From Polaromonas sp. (lineage in GTDB: Bacteria > Pseudomonadota > Gammaproteobacteria > Burkholderiales > Burkholderiaceae_C), in the NCBI GenBank assembly GCA_025362825.1, contig JANYFF010000472.1, positions 1-6,869 on the forward strand: DNA of 6,869 nucleotides. Reading direction: 5' to 3'. How positions within the stretch are numbered: position 1 is the first letter of the stretch; each line of letters starts with the position of its first letter. Under the pieces are notes generated by a model. It did no database searches, was not told where the DNA came from, and saw only the letters and a list, made by a program, of their open reading frames with translations. Positions 1 through 5,026 of the stretch are shown one piece after another. The translations under genes were made by a program, and so were the position numbers.

Positions 1-129
1 CGGCTTGCTATCACGGAAGAAGCGGAAATGCGCAAGAAATTCGGTACCGAGTTTGATGCCTATGCGGTACGTACACCGCGCTTCTTTCCGAAGCTGGGTT
101 CGTCCAGCCAGCCAGAGCACCTTGTGTAA
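1..129 (+). CDS. ICMT-like membrane methyltransferase, C-terminal fragment
   Basis: Only the last 42 residues and the TAA stop lie in the window; the start is upstream. The fragment opens RLAITEEAEMRKKFG and continues through EFDAYAVRTPRFFP. This matches the usual C-terminal end of the isoprenylcysteine carboxyl methyltransferase / phospholipid methyltransferase superfamily: an R..EE block, then FG..Y..Y, then a short RF.P tail. Known members are integral membrane enzymes that use S-adenosylmethionine. Bacterial versions are common near metal-resistance genes, but their substrates are mostly unknown. A 51-bp gap separates the gene from the cyclase-like gene on the same strand, so co-transcription is plausible. 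The family call rests on a short but characteristic tail; the substrate cannot be inferred. Confidence 0.72.
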   Translation, partial: RLAITEEAEMRKKFGTEFDAYAVRTPRFFPKLGSSSQPEHLV

Positions 130-167
130 TGGACTTTCTGGCCACGGCAAAAACAATAGCCATACAT

Positions 168-173
168 TGGAGA
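168..173 (+). promoter_or_regulatory. Ribosome binding site supporting a GTG start
   Basis: TGGAGA lies 7 nt before the GTG at 181. It decides this non-ATG start for the cyclase-like protein. The next in-frame Met codon, near 217, falls inside the first membrane segment. Confidence 0.6.
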
Positions 174-180
174 CTACAAC

Positions 181-930
181 GTGCCGTTGATTGACCCTGG
201 ATTCAGATACACGTGGATGCTGTGGGCCGCGGCCTTTCTCGTACTTTGGGCGATTGTGTTTGTTGCACGATCATCACTGCGTCGTCGCATGCTGTGGGCC
301 GGCTTCCTGACCGCGCCCTTCGGTCTGACCGAACCCCTTTTCGTACCCGCATATTGGAACCCGCCCAGCCTATTCAATCTGGCCCAGCGCACGGGCTTTG
401 ATATCGAGAGCCTCATTTTCTGTTTTGCTATCGGTGGCCTGGGAGTCGTTGGCTATAGCGCGCTGGCACCGGTTCCGCTTCGACGCATGGATCACCACGC
501 TCGCTCGTTACCACAGCATCGTTGGCATTTGCTCGCGCTGGCAAGCCCGTTTTTTGCATTCGTGGCGCTCTATTTTATTGATTGGAATCCCATTTACCCT
601 GGTATTTTTGCACTGGCTGTTGGTGCTGTTGCGGCCCTGTTGTGCCGGCCAGATCTTTGGCGCAACACGCTGTATGGCGGCGGCGTGTTCCTGGCTCTGT
701 ACGCTGTCTTTCTGCTAGGCCTTAAGTGGATTTGGCCGGGTTATATCGAAGCGGTTTGGAATGTGAAAGCCTTGATGAATTGGCGGCCAGCTGGATTACC
801 GACTGAAGAGTTGTTGTTCGGTGCCGCCTTCGGTATGTACTGGAGCAGCGTTGTCGAACATCTGTCATGGCGACAGCGCGATGTTGCTGTGGTGCGTGCA
901 GTCATGGCTAACGGGAGATTGGTTCAATGA
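181..930 (+). CDS. Lycopene cyclase domain-containing membrane protein
   Basis: A 249-residue protein starting at GTG. About seven hydrophobic segments are visible, near residues 10-31, 37-58, 74-95, 116-133, 137-155, 164-185 and 209-228. The protein is an internal repeat: FDIESLIF (73-80) follows a YWN..SLFNL segment, and PTEELLF (207-213) follows a similar VWN..ALMNW segment. The PxEE-type motif after a short helix is the signature of the CrtYc/CrtYd lycopene cyclase domain, and the length fits a fused CrtYc-CrtYd polypeptide. Known relatives cyclise carotenoid ends in the membrane, but no other carotenoid gene is present. The first repeat carries DIES rather than a full PxEE/D, so activity is uncertain. 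The stop overlaps the Rieske start by 4 bp (ATGA), which suggests translational coupling. The domain call is strong; catalysis is unproven. Confidence 0.8.
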   Translation: MPLIDPGFRYTWMLWAAAFLVLWAIVFVARSSLRRRMLWAGFLTAPFGLTEPLFVPAYWNPPSLFNLAQRTGFDIESLIFCFAIGGLGVVGYSALAPVPLRRMDHHARSLPQHRWHLLALASPFFAFVALYFIDWNPIYPGIFALAVGAVAALLCRPDLWRNTLYGGGVFLALYAVFLLGLKWIWPGYIEAVWNVKALMNWRPAGLPTEELLFGAAFGMYWSSVVEHLSWRQRDVAVVRAVMANGRLVQ

Positions 931-1565
931 AAACCTTGCAACCAATCCCGATAACTGACGTCATTGAGCCTGCAGCAGTGAGCACCGCCCCCATGGATTC
1001 GTCACGTCGCGTATGGATCACGGCTACAACAGTTTTGGGTGGTACTGGTCTCGTCGCCACGGCCGTACCTTTCGTGACTTCACTGGCACCGAGCGAAAAG
1101 GCGCGCGCACTAGGCGCTTCAGTTGAGGTCGATCTTCAGGGCATCGTGCCTGGCGAACTCAAGATCGTCGAATGGCGTGGCAAACCGGTGTTCGTACTCA
1201 AGCGTTCACAGGCCATGCTCGATGCACTGGCGCGGCATGACGACCTGCTTGCCGATCCCACATCCCGGCGTTCAATTCAGCCCGAGTCCGCCCGAAACGC
1301 TTTGCGTTCCCTGGTACCGAATCTGGCTGTACTCGAAGCCGTGTGCACCCACCTCGGATGTATCCCCAGTTTTCGTCCGGTAGCCGGCTCAGCCGACCTT
1401 GGCGAATCATGGCCCGGTGGCTTTTACTGCCCCTGCCACGGGTCCAAATTCGACTTTGCTGGCCGCGTTTTTAAAAGCGTTCCAGCACCGACCAATCTCA
1501 CCGTGCCGCCCTACGAAATTGTTTCTGATTCGAAGCTGCTTATCGGCGTCGATACGAAAACCTGA
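927..1565 (+). CDS. petA: Rieske 2Fe-2S protein, ubiquinol-cytochrome c reductase type
   Basis: A 212-residue protein. The ATG overlaps the preceding stop and has a GGGAGA site at 913-918. The N-terminus carries a twin-arginine motif (SSRRVWI, R27-R28) followed by a hydrophobic anchor at about 31-52, as in Tat-exported Rieske subunits that stay membrane-tethered. Both cluster boxes are intact: CTHLGC at 140-145 and CPCHGS at 168-173. By family knowledge C140, H142, C168 and H171 bind the cluster and C145-C170 form the disulfide. The VFKSVPAPTNLTVPPY stretch (181-196) is the normal end of the cluster fold. Known relatives move electrons from quinol to cytochrome c1 at the periplasmic face. No cytochrome b or c1 gene follows, so this may be an extra copy or may serve another partner. 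The symbol reflects family similarity, not proven orthology. Confidence 0.9.
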   Translation: MKTLQPIPITDVIEPAAVSTAPMDSSRRVWITATTVLGGTGLVATAVPFVTSLAPSEKARALGASVEVDLQGIVPGELKIVEWRGKPVFVLKRSQAMLDALARHDDLLADPTSRRSIQPESARNALRSLVPNLAVLEAVCTHLGCIPSFRPVAGSADLGESWPGGFYCPCHGSKFDFAGRVFKSVPAPTNLTVPPYEIVSDSKLLIGVDTKT

Positions 1566-1578
1566 CCATTCAACCCCT

Positions 1579-1586
1579 AAGGAGAA
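1579..1586 (+). promoter_or_regulatory. Strong ribosome binding site for the HMA chaperone
   Basis: AAGGAGAA lies 6 nt before the ATG at 1593 and is the closest match to a consensus Shine-Dalgarno sequence in the window. It suggests high translation of the small metallochaperone and, through the 4-bp overlap, of the kinase after it. Confidence 0.7.
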
Positions 1587-1592
1587 CTCGCC

Positions 1593-1835
1593 ATGCAAAC
1601 GCTTAACTTCGATATCAACGGTATGACCTGCGGAGGCTGCACCGCCAGTGTCCAGCGTGCGCTCAGCAAACTAGATGGTGTTAGCCATGCCGAGGTTACG
1701 CTGCACCCCGGCGCGGCGACCGTGGTGGTTGACCCCGCTCGCGCGTCGCCCGTTCAGATTCAGGCGGCAATCGCCCACCTTGGCTATTCCGCCAAGGCAA
1801 GACCAACAGCGCAGAACGAGCAGGCACCATCATGA
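1593..1835 (+). CDS. CopZ-like heavy-metal-associated (HMA) metallochaperone
   Basis: An 80-residue soluble protein made of one HMA domain (about residues 2-66) and a short polar tail. The metal-binding loop is intact as GMTCGGC at 10-16, with ligands C13 and C16. It is followed by the usual helix (TASVQRALSKLDGV), a strand with ATVVVD, and the closing HLGY. Small proteins of this type bind Cu(I) or a similar soft metal in the cytoplasm and pass it to a P1B ATPase. A partner ATPase lies about 3.2 kb downstream, but its own HMA domain lacks the cysteines. The gap to the Rieske gene is 27 bp, and the stop overlaps the PPK2 start by 4 bp. Mercury or zinc is possible, but copper is more usual for GMTCGGC. 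Other genes of this type are called copZ; orthology is not claimed. Confidence 0.88.
   Translation: MQTLNFDINGMTCGGCTASVQRALSKLDGVSHAEVTLHPGAATVVVDPARASPVQIQAAIAHLGYSAKARPTAQNEQAPS
1778..1797 (+). repeat. Inverted repeat near the end of the HMA gene
   Basis: CCTTGGC (1778-1784) pairs perfectly with GCCAAGG (1791-1797) around a 6-nt loop. It lies inside the coding sequence about 35 nt before the PPK2 start, where an RNA hairpin could affect coupled translation. No T-run follows, so it is not a terminator. It may be chance in GC-rich coding DNA. Confidence 0.3.
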
Positions 1836-2695
1836 GCAAGAAAAATCACAAAAAACACGCTGACGGCGAGGCAGGCGCGACAGCTGCTAAAACATCTGGA
1901 GCGCCCACGTCAGAGACCGGCTCGGCTGAAGAGCCCATCTCACGCGACGACTATCAAGACCAGCTACATCTACTTCAAGTCGAGCTTGTAAAGCTGCAGC
2001 GCCACTTCATTGGATGCGGCGACAGGATTTTGGTGCTCCTTGAGGGGCGCGATGCTGCAGGCAAGGACGGCGGCATCAAGCGAATCGTCGAATATTTGAG
2101 CCCTCGGGAAACCCGGGTAGTGGCGCTTGGCAAACCGTCTGACCGGGAGCGCAAGGCCTGGTACTTTCAACGCTACGTCGCTCAACTCCCCGTTGCTGAA
2201 GAGTTCGTCCTGTTCAATCGCAGCTGGTACAACCGAGCCGGCGTGGAGCATGTGATGGGTTTCTGCTCCAAGGAAGAGCATGAAGAGTTTATGCAGTCGG
2301 TACCAAAGTTCGAGGAGATGCTTGTTAATTCTGGTGTCAAGTTACTCAAATACTACCTGGACATCGGCAAGGCTGAACAAACGAAGCGTCTCGCGGAACG
2401 CCAGCGCGATCCACTCAAGCAATGGAAAAGCAGTCCGATTGACGCGGTTGCCGTAAAACACTGGAAGGCATATTCTGATGCGCGCGACGACATGCTGCAA
2501 CGCACGCACACCGCCATCGCTCCCTGGCACGTTATCCGCACTGACAACAAACGTCTTGCACGTTTGAACCTGATACGGGACATGTTGTCGCGGCTGCATT
2601 ACGAGGGTAAAAAAAGCAAGCTCGTGCAGCCCGACCCGAATATAGCGTTCGAGTTCACCCCCGAGTGCATCTTTGCCAAGCGTCTGGCGCGCTGA
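1832..2695 (+). CDS. ppk2: Polyphosphate kinase 2 family protein
   Basis: A 287-residue cytoplasmic protein. Residues 1 to about 35 are a polar, low-complexity Lys/Ala/Thr/Glu lead, and the PPK2 domain follows from about 38. The Walker A-type loop is EGRDAAGKDG (71-80) and the Walker B/lid region is FNRSWYNRAGVEHVMGF (128-144). DPLKQWK (193-199) and WHVIRTDNKRLARLN near the end are further family blocks. PPK2 enzymes transfer phosphate between polyphosphate and nucleotides. This single-domain form resembles class I, which mainly acts between NDP and NTP. Position 129 is Asn where FDRSW is often seen; I cannot judge whether this matters. The ATG overlaps the HMA stop (ATGA) with only a weak AGG site upstream, so translation is probably coupled. 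The metal-gene context suggests a role in polyphosphate-based metal tolerance, which is inference. Confidence 0.92.
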   Translation: MSKKNHKKHADGEAGATAAKTSGAPTSETGSAEEPISRDDYQDQLHLLQVELVKLQRHFIGCGDRILVLLEGRDAAGKDGGIKRIVEYLSPRETRVVALGKPSDRERKAWYFQRYVAQLPVAEEFVLFNRSWYNRAGVEHVMGFCSKEEHEEFMQSVPKFEEMLVNSGVKLLKYYLDIGKAEQTKRLAERQRDPLKQWKSSPIDAVAVKHWKAYSDARDDMLQRTHTAIAPWHVIRTDNKRLARLNLIRDMLSRLHYEGKKSKLVQPDPNIAFEFTPECIFAKRLAR

Positions 2696-2719
2696 CCTAC
2701 TCACCGTCGAAACGAAGCT

Positions 2720-4066
2720 ATGACAACATTTAGTTTTAGCGCACAGGAGCCAGTGGCTGTTCCAGCAATCGACGCCGAACTGCAGAAATTGCAGCAGGAG
2801 ACGTTTGGCTACTTCCTGCATGAAACGAATCCTGTCAATGGCCTGGTGATCGACAAGACAGCACCGAATTGGCCTGCCAGCATCGCTGCCACCGGCTTGG
2901 CGCTCGCGTGCTATCCGGTGAGTGTGGAGCGCGGCTTCATGACCCGGGCCGCAGCGGTGGAACGGACACTGACGACGTTGCGATTTTTCTGGAATAGCTC
3001 GCAAGGCCCTGAGCCGGACGCCACTGGTTACCAAGGCTTCTACTACCACTTCCTCGATATGCAGACGGGTCGGCGCGCCTGGCAATGCGAGCTGTCAACC
3101 GTGGACAGTGCGTTTCTGTTGGCGGGCGCGCTGACAGCCGCTCAGTATTTTGACGCCGACAACCCTGACGAGGACGAGATCCGCACGCTTGGCGACGCTC
3201 TGTATCGTCGCGCCAACTGGGCGTGGGCGCAGGATGGTGGTGCCACTGTGACCCATGGCTGGAAGCCTGAGAGCGAGTTCATTCCTTACCGATGGGAAGG
3301 CTACGACGAGGCACTCCTGCTCTATGTGCTGGGATTGGGCTCGCCAACGCATCCGTTGCCCGCAGAAAGCTACCCGGCGTGGGCTGCCACCTACCATTGG
3401 ATGCAAGGTGATGACAAGCGGAGCGGGCAAGGCTATCTTTACGCAGGCTCCCTGTTTACGCACCAGCTTTCGCATGTCTGGATCGATTTTCGCGGCATCC
3501 AGGATGCCTTCATGCGCGGCAAGGGCATCGACTACTTTGAGAACAGTCGCCGCGCCACTTACGCGCAGCAGCAATATGCGATTCGCAACCCTCACAAGTT
3601 CGAGGGCTATGGTGACCACTGTTGGGGCATCACGGCGAGTGAATGTCCCGGACCCGGCACGCTGAAGGCGGGCGGGATCGAACGTGAATTCTTCGGTTAT
3701 CTGGCTCGTGGCGTGCCCTGCGGGCCAGATGACGGCACGGTGGCGCCGTGGGCGGTCGTCGCATCTCTTCCTTTCGCGCCCGAGATCGTGTTGCCGACTT
3801 TGGAACACTGCATCCATCAGGCCAAGCTCACTCAATTTAATTCATACGGTTTCAAGGCAGCGTTTAACCCGTCGCATCCGGGGGAGCCTGGCAACCCTTA
3901 CGGATGGTGGGTATCCCCTTGGCATTTTGGGCTTAACCAGGGTCCGATCATTTTGATGATCGAGAACTACCGGTCAGGCTTGTTGTGGCAGTTGATGCGA
4001 AGTTGCCCGTACATCGTTGGCGGCTTAAAGCGGGCTGGTTTTTCCGGCGGGTGGCTTCAGACTTGA
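2720..4066 (+). CDS. Glucoamylase-family / GH144-like glycoside hydrolase
   Basis: A 448-residue protein matching the putative glucoamylase family (Pfam Glycoamylase, COG5368), which includes GH144 endo-beta-1,2-glucanases and the hydrolase-like domain of cyclic beta-1,2-glucan synthase. Family blocks in order: LQQETFGYFLHE (24-35), CELSTVDSAFLLAGAL (123-138), HGWKPE (179-184) with WEGYDEALLLY (192-202) and LGSPTHPL (206-213), QLSHVWIDFRGIQDAFMRGK (249-268) with IDYFENSRRAT (270-280), CWGITASE (301-308), and QGPIILMIENYRSGL (407-421) with RAGF (439-442). Acidic residues D129, E193, D196 and E197 are active-site candidates. The fold is an (alpha/alpha)6 barrel. No signal peptide is visible, although many relatives are exported. 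The start has only a weak purine-rich site, but the family fold begins at about residue 16, so a later start is unlikely. The exact glucan substrate is not determined. Confidence 0.85.
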   Translation: MTTFSFSAQEPVAVPAIDAELQKLQQETFGYFLHETNPVNGLVIDKTAPNWPASIAATGLALACYPVSVERGFMTRAAAVERTLTTLRFFWNSSQGPEPDATGYQGFYYHFLDMQTGRRAWQCELSTVDSAFLLAGALTAAQYFDADNPDEDEIRTLGDALYRRANWAWAQDGGATVTHGWKPESEFIPYRWEGYDEALLLYVLGLGSPTHPLPAESYPAWAATYHWMQGDDKRSGQGYLYAGSLFTHQLSHVWIDFRGIQDAFMRGKGIDYFENSRRATYAQQQYAIRNPHKFEGYGDHCWGITASECPGPGTLKAGGIEREFFGYLARGVPCGPDDGTVAPWAVVASLPFAPEIVLPTLEHCIHQAKLTQFNSYGFKAAFNPSHPGEPGNPYGWWVSPWHFGLNQGPIILMIENYRSGLLWQLMRSCPYIVGGLKRAGFSGGWLQT

Positions 4067-4088
4067 AGCTATCTGCGAGTTGGCATTG

Positions 4089-4110
4089 AACCCAGCCATT
4101 TTAATGGGTT
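4089..4110 (+). repeat. Short inverted repeat in the intergenic gap
   Basis: AACCCA (4089-4094) and TGGGTT (4105-4110) form a 6-bp inverted repeat around a 10-nt A/T-rich centre, in the widest gap of the window (68 bp, 4067-4134). It could be an operator or an RNA hairpin that sets apart the downstream ATPase genes. There is no T-run after it, so intrinsic termination is unlikely. The rest of the gap shows nothing recognisable beyond the downstream ribosome site. Confidence 0.3.
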
Positions 4111-4123
4111 GCAACATCTCATC

Positions 4124-4129
4124 AGGAGA
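4124..4129 (+). promoter_or_regulatory. Ribosome binding site for the 129-residue protein
   Basis: AGGAGA lies 5 nt before the ATG at 4135 and supports this unrecognised ORF as a translated gene. Confidence 0.6.
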
Positions 4130-4134
4130 ATGAC

Positions 4135-4524
4135 ATGACAACAACGAATGTTTCACAGCCGAACTTTCTCGGCATATCGCCAGCTGTGAGAAGGGCTCAA
4201 ACGGCCATGCAACGCCCTGAAGTGCAGGCGATGTTACGCAGACTTTCCGAGTTCGATCTCGGTATTTTTATGCCGCATCAACACGACGAGCAAACGGGTG
4301 ATTTCCAGCCTTTGCCCTACGACGTCTTGCAGGTGGAATCTGGCTGCCAGGTGTCGTTTCGAAACAGGGACGAGATCGCGGATCAGACAGATCGGTTTCT
4401 GCCTGTAGCTTGGCGTTGGCTTGATGGTGCGCTGGCGACAGCGGCCACTTGCGAAATGGTGACCCAAGAAGGAACGGACGGCAGTGGCATGTTGACCAAA
4501 CACAAGAGGCCAAACGCGCACTGA
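4135..4524 (+). CDS. Hypothetical protein with an HQH motif, metal-island context
   Basis: A 129-residue soluble protein not assigned to a named family. It has no signal peptide or membrane segment. A helical-looking N-terminal part (16-40, AVRRAQTAMQRPEVQAMLRR) leads to FMPHQHDEQTG (45-55), where H48, H50 and nearby acids could bind a metal. A second block is VLQVESGCQVSF (64-75) with C71, and a third is QTDRFLPVAWRWLDGAL (84-100), followed by C106. The tail is basic. A good AGGAGA site precedes it and only 13 bp separate it from the next gene, so it is very likely co-expressed with the HMA protein and the ATPase. The composition would fit a small metal-responsive or metal-carrying accessory protein, but this rests only on the His/Cys residues and the neighbours. 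Confidence 0.65.
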   Translation: MTTTNVSQPNFLGISPAVRRAQTAMQRPEVQAMLRRLSEFDLGIFMPHQHDEQTGDFQPLPYDVLQVESGCQVSFRNRDEIADQTDRFLPVAWRWLDGALATAATCEMVTQEGTDGSGMLTKHKRPNAH

Positions 4525-4526
4525 AC

Positions 4527-4531
4527 AGGGA
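4527..4531 (+). promoter_or_regulatory. Ribosome binding site choosing the second ATG
   Basis: AGGGA ends right before an ATG at 4532 but lies 6 nt before the in-frame ATG at 4538. Only the second spacing is workable. It also gives MKTSVIEVRDM, the same start as the ATPase paralogue at 5027. Confidence 0.65.
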
Positions 4532-4537
4532 ATGACC

Positions 4538-4972
4538 ATGAAAACAAGTGTTATTGAAGTACGCGACATGCTGTCGGTCTTGAGCGTCCAGGGCGTTGAA
4601 GATCGAATCGGTGAAGTGCCCGGCGTCGAAAACGTTACCGTCAATTTTTCTGCGGGTAACGCCACCGTTCGCTACGACGAAACCAGACTCGATATTTCGG
4701 ACATCAAATCGGACGTACGTCAGCGCGGGTATGACGAGGCATCTGACCCAGCTACGCCTCCAGCATCTGCAAAAACTGCTCCCCCTAAGCTGGCAGCTGG
4801 TAAAGCTGCTGAGCCTGCGTCCACAGGCCCAGGCGCATCGACAGCAACGGAGACCAAATCACTAGGCGAAGCTTCGCCGACTGCAGCGCTGCCACCGGCA
4901 CCGAAAGCTGAAGTTCCGGATAAGGCCACGCCGGATGTCAGCGAAAAGATGCCCATACCGGAAAAAAGCTAG
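4538..4972 (+). CDS. Stand-alone HMA-fold protein lacking CxxC (SxxS)
   Basis: A 144-residue protein: an HMA-like domain at 1-65, then a Pro/Ala/Lys-rich tail of about 79 residues without His or Cys. Aligned with the intact HMA protein at 1593 without gaps, its metal loop DMLSVLS replaces GMTCGGC, so both ligand cysteines become S13 and S16. The rest of the domain is conserved (EVPGVENVTVNF, NATVRYDETRL, GY). It is 56/65 identical to the N-terminus of the ATPase that begins 54 bp after its stop, which suggests a partial duplication of the ATPase 5' end or recruitment of the same module. Classical thiolate binding of Cu(I) is not possible here, so a structural, regulatory or ATPase-docking role is more likely. 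An alternative start at 4532 would add two residues but has no workable ribosome spacing. Confidence 0.82.
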   Translation: MKTSVIEVRDMLSVLSVQGVEDRIGEVPGVENVTVNFSAGNATVRYDETRLDISDIKSDVRQRGYDEASDPATPPASAKTAPPKLAAGKAAEPASTGPGASTATETKSLGEASPTAALPPAPKAEVPDKATPDVSEKMPIPEKS

Positions 4973-5016
4973 GACGTCACGCGTTGTGCACTGTTGCAGA
5001 CGTAGAACCCAACTCT

Positions 5017-5021
5017 TGGAG
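5017..5021 (+). promoter_or_regulatory. Ribosome binding site for the P-type ATPase
   Basis: TGGAG lies 5 nt before the ATG at 5027. The 54-bp gap it sits in (4973-5026) shows no clear promoter or terminator. Confidence 0.5.
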
Positions 5022-5026
5022 CCATC

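Noticed and set aside
956..963. Palindrome TGACGTCA early in the Rieske gene
   Set aside because: An 8-bp palindrome inside coding sequence with no partner site is expected by chance at this window size.
2342..3085. Long antisense open frame (247 codons) across the ppk2 / hydrolase junction
   Set aside because: It lies opposite two genes with clear family motifs and its translation shows no recognisable domain; long antisense frames are common in GC-rich coding DNA.
3095..3835. Antisense open frame of 246 codons inside the glycoside hydrolase gene
   Set aside because: The sense frame carries all family blocks through this stretch; the antisense translation is Arg-rich with no domain, as expected for a shadow frame.
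4080..4105. Possible promoter TTGGCA ... TTTAAT before the 129-residue gene
   Set aside because: The spacer is only 14 nt, too short for a typical sigma-70 promoter, so it was not annotated.
4089..4110. Intergenic inverted repeat as an intrinsic terminator
   Set aside because: The stem has only 6 bp and no T-run follows; it is listed only as an inverted repeat.
4532..4537. Alternative ATG adding Met-Thr to the stand-alone HMA protein
   Set aside because: The ribosome site abuts this ATG with no spacing, and the ATPase paralogue begins at the position matching 4538.
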